From NCBI RefSeq assembly GCF_003025035.1, contig NZ_PYJN01000022.1, positions 248,001 through 312,000 of the forward strand: DNA of 64,000 nucleotides, read 5' to 3'. Below, piece by piece: positions 1 through 8,624 of this stretch; within the stretch, counting starts at the first letter, position 1, and every line of letters begins with the position of its first letter. The notes under the pieces are model-generated. The model saw nothing but the letters and a program-made list of their open reading frames with translations. It did not search any database and was not told where the DNA came from. Source of the DNA: Rhizobium sp. SEMIA4064. GTDB lineage: Bacteria; Pseudomonadota; Alphaproteobacteria; Rhizobiales; Rhizobiaceae. The translations under genes were made by a program, and so were the position numbers.

Positions 1-568
1 GGCGCGCGGAGATGCGGACCTGCTGAAGCGCATCGAGGAAGAGGCAGGCAAGGCGATCGCCACGGGCCAGGATCTCGCCAACGGCTATCGTGAATTTGCC
101 GCTGCGAAACTCTTTCAGGGCGACTTCGACGAAAGCCTCAATTCCTTTGAACTCGCCGAGACCATCAGCCCACATCATGCCGATATCATCACGGACTATG
201 CGGACGCGCTGGTTCATGCCTCCCAGCCCGGTAGGGCTCTGGAGAAGATGGAGCGTGCCATCAAGCTCAATCCGATGAGCCCGGACTTCTATTACTGGAC
301 GGCCGCCGGAGCCAGCTACTTTCTTGAACAATATGATCAGGCAATGACTTATATCGACCGCATGGCCGATCCCGCACCCGCGGCGCGGCTCGCCGCCGCT
401 GTCGCTGGCATGGTAGGCGATACACGCAAGGCGAAACGCCTCGTGCGCAAGGTCAAGGAAACCTATCCAGAATTCGAGGTCGACAAATGGCTTTCCGTCG
501 TGCCCATGCGCGAGCAATGGCAGAAGGAACATTATAGGGAGGGGCTAAAACGCGCAGGCTTTAGTTAG
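1..568 (+). CDS. TPR-repeat protein, 3' end only
   Basis: The reading frame is open from base 2 and ends with TAG at 566-568, so 188 C-terminal residues are visible and the start lies upstream of the window. The visible part is helical with tetratricopeptide-like repeats: alternating Ala, Gly, Tyr and Leu positions (GYREFAAAKLFQGDFDESL, then AHA-type pairs around ALEKMERAIKLNPMSPDFYY). The last residues (YREGLKRAGF) resemble the end of rhizobial class III adenylate cyclase/TPR fusion proteins, which is inference from the tail only; no catalytic domain is visible. The role is probably protein-protein interaction. Nothing suggests a link with the following peptide-YcaO locus, which begins after a 71-bp gap with its own ribosome binding site. 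Confidence 0.75.
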   Translation, partial: ARGDADLLKRIEEEAGKAIATGQDLANGYREFAAAKLFQGDFDESLNSFELAETISPHHADIITDYADALVHASQPGRALEKMERAIKLNPMSPDFYYWTAAGASYFLEQYDQAMTYIDRMADPAPAARLAAAVAGMVGDTRKAKRLVRKVKETYPEFEVDKWLSVVPMREQWQKEHYREGLKRAGFS

Positions 569-639
569 GCGCCGATAAACACCAATTCACACTTTTCCTC
601 AGCTCGTTCTTAACCATCGATCAAATTGGAGATTTAGAA

Positions 640-855
640 ATGGCACACGTCGTAATCGGCATCCCCGGCGATCCGCAACTTTACCTCGCCGACCTCAGCG
701 CAGGCACAGTCACGCCACTTGCACCGCAGGCGCAAAGTCCACTCCACGCAGCCGACCAGTTGCGCCATGCCGGCGCAACCGTCGTCAAGGGCGTCAACTT
801 GGCTGTTGTTGTTGGCGGCGCCGCGAAGGCCGCAAGCGGCGTATTTGACGGCTGA
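640..855 (+). CDS. Small peptide (71 aa), candidate RiPP precursor for the YcaO-TfuA pair
   Basis: ATG at 640 follows a good ribosome binding site (GGAGAT, 8 bases upstream). The 71-residue product has no signal peptide and no Cys. Its N-terminal half is acidic and Pro-containing (GIPGDPQLYLADLSAG). The C-terminal third is Gly/Ala/Val-rich (residues about 48-71, VVKGVNLAVVVGG then AAKAASGVFDG). It stops only four bases before the YcaO start, so the two are probably translated together. YcaO enzymes working with TfuA put thioamides on backbone amides and do not need Cys/Ser/Thr in the core, so a Gly/Ala/Val core is acceptable. I do not recognise the peptide by homology. The precursor assignment is inference from position and size. 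It could instead be an unrelated conserved small protein. Confidence 0.6.
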   Translation: MAHVVIGIPGDPQLYLADLSAGTVTPLAPQAQSPLHAADQLRHAGATVVKGVNLAVVVGGAAKAASGVFDG

Positions 856-859
856 TATC

Positions 860-2116
860 GTGACGGCAGACCTATCCCTGTCTCTTGCCGAATTCCTGGC
901 ACGGAATTCCAGTGAGCGGGATCTTGTAGCCGCGTCTCTTTATTCAGATCGCGTCTGCACTGCCGAAGAAACGTTTCGGCGCATCGAGCCCTGTCTCACC
1001 GGCCACGGCATCACCCGCCTTGGCCGGCTGACGGGGCTTGATCGCATTGGCATTCCGGTCTGGCAGGCCATTAGCCCGAATGCCAAGTCGATCGTCATCA
1101 ACAACGGCAAGGGCATCACCGATCTCGACGCGAAAGTTTCCGCGGCCATGGAGGCGCTAGAACGAACGGTGGCCGGCGCCCCTGCGGTCAAGACGATCTC
1201 TGCCAGTCAACGGGAGCTCTTGGCCAAAGGACAGCATGCCGATCCGCTCTCGTCTCTCATTGCAAGCGGCCAAGCCGACATTGGCGATGACGAAGAAATC
1301 GCCTGGACTGAGGGTCGCGATCTCATCGCCGATCGAAACGTCTGGATTCCCTTCGGCGCCATCACGCTTGATCGAACCCCTCTTAACGCACGCTTCTGGC
1401 AGTCCTCCGATGGCCTCGCCTCCGGCAATGTGCTGACAGAGGCCATCCTCCACGGCCTGCTTGAACGCATCGAGCGGGACGCCAAGGAACTGTGGGATGT
1501 TTCCGAGCCGGCCCTGCGCACGAAAACCTGCGTCGACCCCGCTTCGCTGGCAGATCCAGTGTTGAACGAATTGCTCCGAAAGATTGAGGATGCCGGTCTA
1601 ACGCTCAAGCTGTTCGACATGACAAGCGATGTGAAAATACCGGCCTACACCGTCTTTCTCGGCCCAGGCGAAATAAACCGGGCAAAGCATGTCCGTTATA
1701 TCGACGTGACCATGGGCTGCGGCGCGCATCCATCGTCGGTGCGGGCAGCAATCCGCGCTGTAACGGAGGCGGCGCAATCGCGCCTCACCTTCATCAGCGG
1801 CGCCCGCGACGATATTCATCCCAAGGATTTCACTCGGGAGCTGCCGGAAAGCATCCGCCGTTATTTTGAGGCGGTGCCCAAAGCGGCGGCAAGACCGGAT
1901 GAAGCCCTGCCGGATGGCGCAGAGGCCCTGCTGCACCTGACCATCGACCGTCTGCGCCATGCGGGCATCAATTCCGCCATCGCGCTTTCCCTCGGCGATG
2001 CCTCGCTTCCCTTTGCCGTCGCCAAGCTCATCCTGCCGCAACTGGAAAATCCGGCTGGGGACCGCAAGCGCCGCTTCGGCTACCGCGCCATCTCGAAAAC
2101 GTTGCAACTCCTATGA
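860..2116 (+). CDS. YcaO-domain cyclodehydratase/thioamide synthetase
   Basis: A 418-residue YcaO protein, normal length for the stand-alone TfuA-associated type. The start is taken as GTG at 860, because no in-frame ATG occurs before the first conserved motif. YcaO enzymes activate a peptide backbone amide with ATP. With TfuA the product is expected to be a thioamide, the sulfur being supplied through TfuA. Visible ATP/Mg signatures: SxxxExxER (S94-R102), the TEAILHGLLERIERD block (E194, E202, E205-D207), and TEAAQSRLTFISGARDD (about 302-318), which is diagnostic for the TfuA-linked group. The gene overlaps the next one by ATGA. Substrate is unknown; the 71-residue peptide upstream is the obvious candidate. 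Confidence is high for family and moderate for thioamide chemistry. Confidence 0.9.
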   Translation: MTADLSLSLAEFLARNSSERDLVAASLYSDRVCTAEETFRRIEPCLTGHGITRLGRLTGLDRIGIPVWQAISPNAKSIVINNGKGITDLDAKVSAAMEALERTVAGAPAVKTISASQRELLAKGQHADPLSSLIASGQADIGDDEEIAWTEGRDLIADRNVWIPFGAITLDRTPLNARFWQSSDGLASGNVLTEAILHGLLERIERDAKELWDVSEPALRTKTCVDPASLADPVLNELLRKIEDAGLTLKLFDMTSDVKIPAYTVFLGPGEINRAKHVRYIDVTMGCGAHPSSVRAAIRAVTEAAQSRLTFISGARDDIHPKDFTRELPESIRRYFEAVPKAAARPDEALPDGAEALLHLTIDRLRHAGINSAIALSLGDASLPFAVAKLILPQLENPAGDRKRRFGYRAISKTLQLL

Positions 2117-2835
2117 AGATCCTGTTTGTCGGCCCCACGCTTCCCGATGCCACCGAGATTGCCGGTCCCGGCATCGTTCTGAGGCCGCCGGCAAAGCAGG
2201 GCGACATCGTCGGCGCCATGGAAGAGGGAGCCAATGTCATCGGCCTGATCGACGGGCTTTTCGAAAATGTCGCGCCCGTCTGGCACAAGGAAATCCTCTT
2301 TGCGCTGTCGAAGGGCGTCCGCGTCTATGGTGCGGCCAGCATGGGCGCGCTGCGCGCCTCCGAATGCGCCGCCTTCGGCATGGTCGGCATCGGCCGCATT
2401 TTCGAGGCCTATGCCTCCGGTGCGGTTGCAGACGATTCCGCCGTGGCGCAGATTCATGGTCCGGCCGAACTCGGACACCTTCCGCTCAGCGAGCCGCTGG
2501 TGAATGTGCAGGCAACATTGGGGGCGCTTGCCGAGACCGGCGCGATCAGTGACGCCGAACATGCCGCTCTGCAGGCGCGCGCCGAAACTATGTTCTTCAA
2601 ATCACTGACCTATCGCTCCCTGGCGGAAACCGCTGATCTGCCAGATCCAGCACGCCGGCAAACCATTTACGATCTCCTGCGCACCAAGGCGGTCAACCAG
2701 AAGCGCATCGATGCGCTGGAATTGCTCCGTGTGATTGCCGACTGCCCGGACGAACCGCAACAACCGCCGCGTGACTGGACGTTCAAGGCCAATAGTTTGT
2801 GGCGCAGCGCCTTCCACCGTCTTGAAATTGCATAG
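2113..2835 (+). CDS. TfuA-like core domain protein
   Basis: A 240-residue TfuA-family protein overlapping the YcaO stop codon (ATGA), so co-translated with it. Family hallmarks in order: an N-terminal beta strand (KILFVGPTLP), LRPPAKQGDIV, IGLIDGLFENVAPVWHKEIL (about 47-66), and the GAASMGALRASE block (about 76-87). TfuA proteins partner with YcaO in thioamide formation on RiPPs such as trifolitoxin or thiovarsolin-type peptides, and on methyl-coenzyme M reductase in methanogens. They are thought to recruit or deliver sulfide. The first family members came from Rhizobium leguminosarum trifolitoxin loci. No sulfurtransferase gene lies next to it here, so a housekeeping sulfur source would be needed. 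Confidence 0.9.
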   Translation: MKILFVGPTLPDATEIAGPGIVLRPPAKQGDIVGAMEEGANVIGLIDGLFENVAPVWHKEILFALSKGVRVYGAASMGALRASECAAFGMVGIGRIFEAYASGAVADDSAVAQIHGPAELGHLPLSEPLVNVQATLGALAETGAISDAEHAALQARAETMFFKSLTYRSLAETADLPDPARRQTIYDLLRTKAVNQKRIDALELLRVIADCPDEPQQPPRDWTFKANSLWRSAFHRLEIA

Positions 2836-2971
2836 TAAAAACTCGTTCGCAATCTCACCTCGTGTCACGCTGTATGTCACGCGCCAACACATTCGACTTG
2901 AGTTAATGTCTGCTCATGTTCCTGGCGATGAGTATCTAGTTCTCCAGGAACTGAGGTCAAAGGGGCGTGAA

Positions 2972-3214
2972 ATGACAGCAATACTTCCTATCGAAATGGC
3001 ACACCACGATTCGGATTCACTGAAAGAACTGGCGTCGATCGCGCGGTTGATCACCTATGCGCGCCAGAGCGCCAAGAGCATGAACGCCGAATTCCCGGTC
3101 TGGTGCCTGGATCTCGCACTCGGTGCCGTATTGCAGGAAATGTATGCAAACGGCCTGCAGATGCCACTTTTCGAAGAGGGTATGGACAAAGTGAATAGGG
3201 CTGTCGCACACTAA
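2972..3214 (+). CDS. Small hypothetical protein (80 aa) downstream of tfuA
   Basis: The ATG at 2972 has an AGGGG ribosome binding site. The alternative in-frame ATG at 2906 would give 102 residues but has a weaker site. The product is acidic and helical with no signal peptide or membrane segment (DSLKELASIARLITYARQSAK, then FPVWCLDLALGAVLQEM). It lies 136 bases after tfuA, in the same direction, and before a hairpin terminator, so it may be the last gene of the peptide-YcaO-TfuA unit or may have its own promoter. I do not recognise a family and assign no function. Similar short helical proteins are frequent in rhizobia. Confidence 0.55.
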   Translation: MTAILPIEMAHHDSDSLKELASIARLITYARQSAKSMNAEFPVWCLDLALGAVLQEMYANGLQMPLFEEGMDKVNRAVAH

Positions 3215-3253
3215 GCGCAGTTTCTCGGATTTCTGGCGGGGGGCCGGAGAAAG

Positions 3254-3295
3254 ATGCCGGTATGGTTCTTCGGAGCCATGCCGGCATTGCTCTTT
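3254..3295 (+). terminator. Rho-independent terminator after the YcaO-TfuA unit
   Basis: ATGCCGGTATGG at 3254-3265 pairs with CCATGCCGGCAT at 3276-3287 (12-bp stem with one G-U, 10-nt loop), followed by a short T-rich run. It closes the plus-strand unit before the convergent tetR gene ends at 3355. Confidence 0.7.
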
Positions 3296-3354
3296 TGGTG
3301 AGAGCGTAGGCTCGAAACGTGCGCGGCTGTTTTCCTGGAAAAGAGCACTGAACC

Positions 3355-4038
3355 CTATCGCGGCTTCCGATGCGGCTGCACACCCGCGACGAAGATTGCG
3401 ATGCATTGACGTAAGTGCCGCAGACGGGTTTCGCGGTCGGGCCAGTCGTTCAGCTTGCCGGGATGCGAAATCATCGCGCCGAAGATCATGTTCATCAGCA
3501 TGCGCGCACCGCTAATGGCATCGACAATTTCGATGAGACCGCGTTTCTGCTGCAGATGGAGCCAATCGGCGAGCATTTGTCGCGACTGTTCGGCGCCGTA
3601 GGTGCGCAACAGCGCTGCCATCTCGGGAAATTGCTGCGCTTCGCTCACAATGAGGTGAATGAAAGCTTCGCGGTCCCGCTCCGCCGCCTCATCGATATCG
3701 ATCATGAAAATTTGTTCCAACGCCCTGTCGAGCGGCAGATTTTCCTCGGGATCGCGCGGCAGGGCCAGCATCGAGGCGCGATGCCTGGCGATGATCGCCA
3801 TGAAAAGTTCGGTCTTGCTCGAAAACAAGCGATAGAGGGTTTGCTTGGAAATCCGGCACCGTGCCGCCACGAGATCCATGGTCGTACCGCCGTAACCAAG
3901 CTCATGAAACGTCGCGCGGGCCTCCGTCAGGATCTCCGCCCGCTTTGCGTCGTCACTCGCCGTCTTCGGACGGCCGCGCGGCCGGCGAGCGGCGGTTTGA
4001 TCTGCATCTCTTGCCCTTAGCTCCGTCCGAGCTTCCAT
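3355..4038 (-). CDS. TetR/AcrR-family repressor of the adjacent RND pump
   Basis: A 227-residue TetR-type regulator. The chosen ATG (4038) is preceded by TGAGGTGAAG; an upstream TTG seven codons earlier is less likely. After a basic N-terminal stretch (ARRPRGRPKTA) comes the helix-turn-helix (about residues 30-75: ILTEARATFHELGYGGTTM, then ISKQTLYRLFSSKTELF). The rest is the variable ligand-binding helical domain, with an AcrR-like C-terminal region. It is divergent from the periplasmic-adaptor gene, and the shared intergenic DNA has a palindrome overlapping the pump promoter. This arrangement matches BepR-BepDE in Brucella and AcrR/MexR-type control. It is expected to release DNA when bound by toxic pump substrates. 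Ligand unknown. Confidence 0.85.
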   Translation of the reverse strand: MEARTELRARDADQTAARRPRGRPKTASDDAKRAEILTEARATFHELGYGGTTMDLVAARCRISKQTLYRLFSSKTELFMAIIARHRASMLALPRDPEENLPLDRALEQIFMIDIDEAAERDREAFIHLIVSEAQQFPEMAALLRTYGAEQSRQMLADWLHLQQKRGLIEIVDAISGARMLMNMIFGAMISHPGKLNDWPDRETRLRHLRQCIAIFVAGVQPHRKPR

Positions 4039-4065
4039 CTTCACCTCAAAAAAAGCCAAATGAGA

Positions 4066-4093
4066 TTGACATTTACAGCGGTAGAAATATTTT
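4066..4093 (+). promoter_or_regulatory. Sigma-70-type promoter for the RND pump operon
   Basis: A consensus -35 TTGACA (4066-4071), 16-bp spacer and -10 TATTTT (4088-4093). The transcription start would fall around 4100, some 20 bases before the adaptor ATG at 4123. Confidence 0.6.
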
Positions 4094-4111
4094 CCGTACT
4101 AATTGGTACTG
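4094..4111. promoter_or_regulatory. Putative TetR operator between tetR and the RND operon
   Basis: An 18-bp imperfect palindrome with core GTAC-N6-GTAC (14 of 18 positions symmetric) lies immediately after the -10 hexamer, where a bound TetR dimer would block transcription. Assignment to the divergent TetR gene is by position. Confidence 0.5.
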
Positions 4112-4122
4112 TAATTAAGACG

Positions 4123-5433
4123 ATGGGAAATAGCAACGTGGGAAAGCTCGCCTCTTCTACCCGTGTATTCATACGTCCGGCGACATCCGAACGCCTCCTA
4201 GCCTCGCGGATCTCACTGATCGCAGCCGGGGTCGCCGCCACGTTGCTGCTGGCGGGCTGCAATGAGCAGAAGGCTGCTCAAAACAATGCACCGGCCGTCA
4301 AGACCGAAGTCAGCGCCATGACGCTGCATCCGCAATCGGTTGCGATCACCGCCGAGCTGCCCGGCCGCACCAGCGCCTATCTGATTGCCGAAGTGAGGCC
4401 GCAGGTCGGCGGCATCATTCGCAGCCGTAATTTCAAGGAAGGCAGCGAAGTCAAGGCGGGCGACGTGCTCTACGAAATCGACCCCGCCACCTATCAGGCC
4501 GCCTTTGACAGCGCCGCCGCCGCTCTGCAGAAGGCGGAAGGCGCCATACCGAGTGCGCAGGCCAAGATGGACCGTTACAAGGGCTTGAGTGCCCAGAACG
4601 CCGTCAGCCAGCAGGATTACGACACTGCGCAGGCGACCCTGGTCCAGGCGCAGGCCGATGTCGCCTCGGCCAAGGCCGCGCTCGAGACTGCACGCATCAA
4701 TCTCGACTATACGAAATTGCGCGCACCGATCGGCGGCCGCGTCGATGCCTCGACGGTCACCGTCGGCGCGCTCGTCACCGCCGACCAGACGACGGCGCTG
4801 ACCACGATCCGCCAACTCGATCCGATCAATGTCGACGTCACGCAGTCGAGCACCAACCTGCTTGAGTTCCGCCGCGCCATTGCGGAAGGCCGATTGAAGA
4901 CCAGTGGCGACAACGTCTCCGTCCACCTGACGCTGGAAGACGGTTCCGAGTACAAGGAAACCGGTAAACTCCAATTTTCGGAGGCCTCTGTCGCCGAGAC
5001 CGTCGGAACGATCACCGTGCGCGCGGTCTTCCCCAATCCGGAACGCGTATTGCTGCCCGGCATGTATGTTCGCGCCAGCATCGAGGAAGCCATCGCGGAA
5101 AACAGCTATCTCCTGCCGCAGCGTGCAGTCTTCCGCAACACCAAGGGCGAACCGACGGCGATGTTCGTGACCGCCGACAACAAGGTGCAGCAGCGTGTGC
5201 TGAAGGTGCAAAGAAGTGTCGGCAATAGCTGGCTGGTAAATGAAGGCATGGCCGATGGTGACCGCCTGGTCGTGGAAGGCAGCCAGCGCGTCCGGGACGG
5301 CCAGGAGGTCAATGTCGCCGCTGTCACGATCGACGACGCGACCGGCGAAGTGAAGCAGGTCGCCGGGGAGCCCGCCGAACAGGCCAAGCTGGAAAAGACC
5401 GATCCCCAGCCCGCCTCCGGCGCTCAGAAGTGA
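4123..5433 (+). CDS. RND efflux periplasmic adaptor lipoprotein (AcrA/MexA/BepD-like)
   Basis: A 436-residue membrane fusion protein. The start at ATG 4123 is preferred because an upstream in-frame ATG (4060) would precede the promoter. An N-terminal hydrophobic segment ends in lipobox LAGC (Cys46), so it is an inner-membrane-anchored periplasmic lipoprotein. Then follow a lipoyl half-motif (VRPQVGGIIRSRNFKEGSEV), an alpha-helical hairpin (about 125-185, ALQKAEGAIPSAQAKMDRYK onward), the second lipoyl half (TKLRAPIGGRVDASTVTVGA), and beta-barrel and membrane-proximal domains. It links the RND pump encoded 8 bases downstream to an outer-membrane TolC-type channel, which is not encoded here. 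Regulated by the divergent TetR gene. Confidence 0.9.
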   Translation: MGNSNVGKLASSTRVFIRPATSERLLASRISLIAAGVAATLLLAGCNEQKAAQNNAPAVKTEVSAMTLHPQSVAITAELPGRTSAYLIAEVRPQVGGIIRSRNFKEGSEVKAGDVLYEIDPATYQAAFDSAAAALQKAEGAIPSAQAKMDRYKGLSAQNAVSQQDYDTAQATLVQAQADVASAKAALETARINLDYTKLRAPIGGRVDASTVTVGALVTADQTTALTTIRQLDPINVDVTQSSTNLLEFRRAIAEGRLKTSGDNVSVHLTLEDGSEYKETGKLQFSEASVAETVGTITVRAVFPNPERVLLPGMYVRASIEEAIAENSYLLPQRAVFRNTKGEPTAMFVTADNKVQQRVLKVQRSVGNSWLVNEGMADGDRLVVEGSQRVRDGQEVNVAAVTIDDATGEVKQVAGEPAEQAKLEKTDPQPASGAQK

Positions 5434-5441
5434 GGTAAGCG

Positions 5442-8400
5442 ATGTCGCGCTTTTTCATCGACCGGCCGATCTTTGCCTGGGTCATCGCCATCGTCATCAT
5501 GCTGGCGGGGGCGCTGTCGATCTTCACCTTGTCGATCTCGCAATATCCGCAGATCGCCCCGACGACGGTCAGCATCAACGCGACCTATCCCGGCGCCGAT
5601 GCCGCAACCGTCGAAAATTCGGTGACCAAGGTCATCGAGCAGGGCATGACCGGTATCGACAATCTCGACTACATGACGTCGACGTCGACCTCGACGGGCC
5701 AGGCATCCATTTCGCTGACCTTCACCAACAAGGCCGATTCCGACGTGGCGCAGATGCAGGTGCAGAACAAGCTGCAGCTCGTCACGGCGCAATTGCCGCA
5801 AACGGTGCAGTCGACGGGTATCACCGTTTCCAAGTCGACATCGAACTTCCTGATGGTCGTGGGCTTCGTGTCGAAAGACGGCAAGCTGAATTCCAACGAC
5901 CTTGCCGACTATGTTTCCAGCACGCTGAATGACACGCTGAAGCGCATCGAAGGCGTTGGCAACACGCAGATCTTCGGCGCCGGTTATGCCATGCGCATTT
6001 GGGTCGATCCGGATAAGCTGGCCAAATACCAGTTGATGGTCAGCGACGTCACCAGCGCGATCCAGTCGCAGAATTCGCAGGTCTCGGCCGGCCAGCTCGG
6101 TGCGCTGCCGCAGCGCAAGGGCCAGCAGCTCAACGCGACGGTTACGGCCAAGAGCCGCCTGCAGACGCCCGAACAGTTCAACAACATCATCCTGAAGAGC
6201 CAGTCCAACGGCTCGCTGGTCCGCCTCAACGATGTCGCGACGGTCGAGCTCGGAGCAGAAAGCTACAACACGTCGAGCACCTATAACGGCCATCCCTCGG
6301 CCGGTCTCGCCGTCATGCTCGCGTCCGGCGCCAATGCCATCAATACCGCAGAAGCCGTGAGATCGACCATCGACAGCCTGAGGCAGACCCTGCCGCCGAA
6401 TGTCGAAATCGTCTATCCCTACGACACGACGCCCTTCGTCAAGCTATCGATCGAAGATGTGGTCAAGACGCTGTTCGAAGCCATCGTGCTCGTCTTCATC
6501 GTCATGTTCGTCTTCCTGCAGAACATTCGCGCCACCTTGATCCCGACGCTCGCCGTTCCGGTCGTGCTGCTCGGCACCTTCGGCGTGCTGTCGCTGTTCG
6601 GCTATTCGATCAACACATTGACGATGTTCGGCATGGTGCTGGCGATCGGCCTCTTGGTCGACGACGCGATCGTCGTCGTCGAAAACGTCGAGCGCGTGAT
6701 GGAGGAAGAGGGGCTTTCGCCACGCGAGGCGACGATCAAATCGATGCAGGAAATCACCGGCGCGCTGATCGGCATCGCGACGGTTCTCTCTGCCGTGTTC
6801 ATCCCGATGGCCTTCTTCTCGGGCTCCGTCGGCGTCATCTACCGTCAGTTCTCGGTGACGATCGTCTCAGCGATGGTCCTGTCGGTCATTGTCGCGCTGA
6901 TCCTCACGCCGGCACTCTGCGCCACCATTCTCAAGAAGCCCGAGCACGGTTCCAAGCAACGTGGCGCCTTCGGCTGGTTCAACCGCAATTTCGAACGCGC
7001 AACGCTTCGATACCAAAGCGGCATTCACGGCATGATCCGCCGCGCGGCCGTCTTCCTGCTGTTGTTCGTGTTGATCGGCGGCGCCGTCGGCTATCTGTTC
7101 AACCGCCTGCCAAGCTCGTTCCTGCCGGATGAGGATCAGGGCATCCTCCTGACCGCGATCCAGCTTCCGCCTGGCGCCACGGAATCCCGCACCTGGGCCG
7201 TGCTCAACCAGGTGAAGGACTATTATCTCAACAACGAGAAAGACTATGTCGAAGGCGCATTCGCTGTCGCCGGTTTCGGCTTCAGCGGTCAGGGCCAGAA
7301 TGTCGGCATCGTTTTCGTCCGGTTGAAGGACTTTGCCGAGCGAAAGACGCCGCAATCGAAGGCGCAAGCGATCGCCGGCCGTGCCATGGGCGCCTTCTCG
7401 AAGATCAAGGACGGCAGCGTCTTTGCACTCGCGCCGCCCGCCATTCCCGGCTTCGGCAGCTCTAGCGGCTTCGACTTCTTCATCAAGGACATCAACGGCT
7501 CCGGCCATGCCGCGCTGATCGCCGCCCGCAACCAGTTGCTCGGCGCCGCCGCGAAAAGCCCGCTGCTCTTCGGCACGCGTCCCAATGGCCAGGAAGACAC
7601 GCCGCAATATTCCCTGAACATCGATCAGGAGAAGGCGAGCGCGATGAACATCACGCTCTCCGACATCGACACGACGCTGTCGACCGCTTGGGGCGGCACC
7701 TATGTCAACGACTTCATCGATCGTGGCCGCGTCAAGAAGGTCTATGTCCAGGCGGATAAGAAGTTCCGCATGCAGCCCGAGGATTTCGGCCGCTGGTATG
7801 TGCGCAATTCCGATGGCGCCATGGTGCCCTTCTCCGCCTTCTCGAAGGGCGAATGGACCTATGGCTCGCCACGTCTCGAACGCTACAATGGTTCCTCCGC
7901 CGTCGAAATTCAGGGCGCTGCCGCTCCCGGCGTCTCGTCCGGCGTCGCCATGAACCAGATCGACCAGATCATGGCGTCTCTGCCGCCGGGCTTCAGCCAC
8001 GAATGGACCAGCCTGTCAGCCCAGGAAAAGCTTTCCGGCAACCAGGCGACCCAGCTCTATGCCATCTCCATCCTGGTGGTCTTCCTGGCGCTGGCGGCCC
8101 TCTATGAAAGCTGGTCGATCCCGCTTGCCGTCATGCTTTCGGTGCCGATCGGCATCTTCGGCGCCCTTCTCGCCGCCACCATTTTCGGCCAGTCGAACGA
8201 CGTCTATTTCAAGGTGGGCCTGCTGACGACCATCGGTCTGGCGGCGAAAAACGCCATCCTGATCGTCGAATTCGCGATCGAGCAGCAGGCGAACGGCAAG
8301 GATCTGATCCCGGCGACGTTGGAAGCAGCCCGTCAGCGCCTCCGACCGATCCTGATGACCTCGCTCGCCTTCATCCTCGGTGTGATGCCGCTGGCGATCG

Positions 8401-8585
8401 CTAACGGCGCGGGTTCCGGCAGCCAGAATTCGATCGGTATCGGCGTCATGGGCGGCATGATCTCGGCGACCGTGCTCGGCATCTTCTTCATCCCCTTGCT
8501 CTTCGTATCGGTGCGTCGCATCTTCAAGGGTGGGAAGCGGCCGACGACCGCGGCATCGGAGCCAACTCCGGACACGGCGCACTAA
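5442..8585 (+). CDS. RND multidrug efflux transporter, HAE1 family (AcrB/MexB/BepE-like)
   Basis: A 1047-residue inner-membrane proton/drug antiporter, full length for AcrB-type pumps. It starts with the family signature [17 protein letters not shown] (TM1). The large periplasmic loop 1 is followed by TM2-6 with the proton-relay pair in [14 protein letters not shown] (TM4). A second half then follows, with the conserved Lys in [14 protein letters not shown] (TM10) and a C-terminal [13 protein letters not shown]. It exports lipophilic drugs, detergents or plant phenolics across the envelope. It forms an operon with the adaptor (8-bp gap). Neighbouring MdtABC-like genes form a separate pump on the opposite strand. 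Specific substrates cannot be read from the sequence. Confidence 0.95.
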   Translation: MSRFFIDRPIFAWVIAIVIMLAGALSIFTLSISQYPQIAPTTVSINATYPGADAATVENSVTKVIEQGMTGIDNLDYMTSTSTSTGQASISLTFTNKADSDVAQMQVQNKLQLVTAQLPQTVQSTGITVSKSTSNFLMVVGFVSKDGKLNSNDLADYVSSTLNDTLKRIEGVGNTQIFGAGYAMRIWVDPDKLAKYQLMVSDVTSAIQSQNSQVSAGQLGALPQRKGQQLNATVTAKSRLQTPEQFNNIILKSQSNGSLVRLNDVATVELGAESYNTSSTYNGHPSAGLAVMLASGANAINTAEAVRSTIDSLRQTLPPNVEIVYPYDTTPFVKLSIEDVVKTLFEAIVLVFIVMFVFLQNIRATLIPTLAVPVVLLGTFGVLSLFGYSINTLTMFGMVLAIGLLVDDAIVVVENVERVMEEEGLSPREATIKSMQEITGALIGIATVLSAVFIPMAFFSGSVGVIYRQFSVTIVSAMVLSVIVALILTPALCATILKKPEHGSKQRGAFGWFNRNFERATLRYQSGIHGMIRRAAVFLLLFVLIGGAVGYLFNRLPSSFLPDEDQGILLTAIQLPPGATESRTWAVLNQVKDYYLNNEKDYVEGAFAVAGFGFSGQGQNVGIVFVRLKDFAERKTPQSKAQAIAGRAMGAFSKIKDGSVFALAPPAIPGFGSSSGFDFFIKDINGSGHAALIAARNQLLGAAAKSPLLFGTRPNGQEDTPQYSLNIDQEKASAMNITLSDIDTTLSTAWGGTYVNDFIDRGRVKKVYVQADKKFRMQPEDFGRWYVRNSDGAMVPFSAFSKGEWTYGSPRLERYNGSSAVEIQGAAAPGVSSGVAMNQIDQIMASLPPGFSHEWTSLSAQEKLSGNQATQLYAISILVVFLALAALYESWSIPLAVMLSVPIGIFGALLAATIFGQSNDVYFKVGLLTTIGLAAKNAILIVEFAIEQQANGKDLIPATLEAARQRLRPILMTSLAFILGVMPLAIANGAGSGSQNSIGIGVMGGMISATVLGIFFIPLLFVSVRRIFKGGKRPTTAASEPTPDTAH

Positions 8586-8624
8586 CAAGCGTCACCTGCA
8601 TGCGGCTTATGGGAGGAGAATGCT

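Noticed and set aside
719..859. Longer N-terminus of the YcaO protein starting at 719, inside the small peptide gene
   Set aside because: Conserved YcaO sequence begins after 860; the extension is out of frame with a peptide gene that has a good ribosome binding site and looks like an antisense-free but unrelated low-quality sequence (Arg/Pro/Ala-rich).
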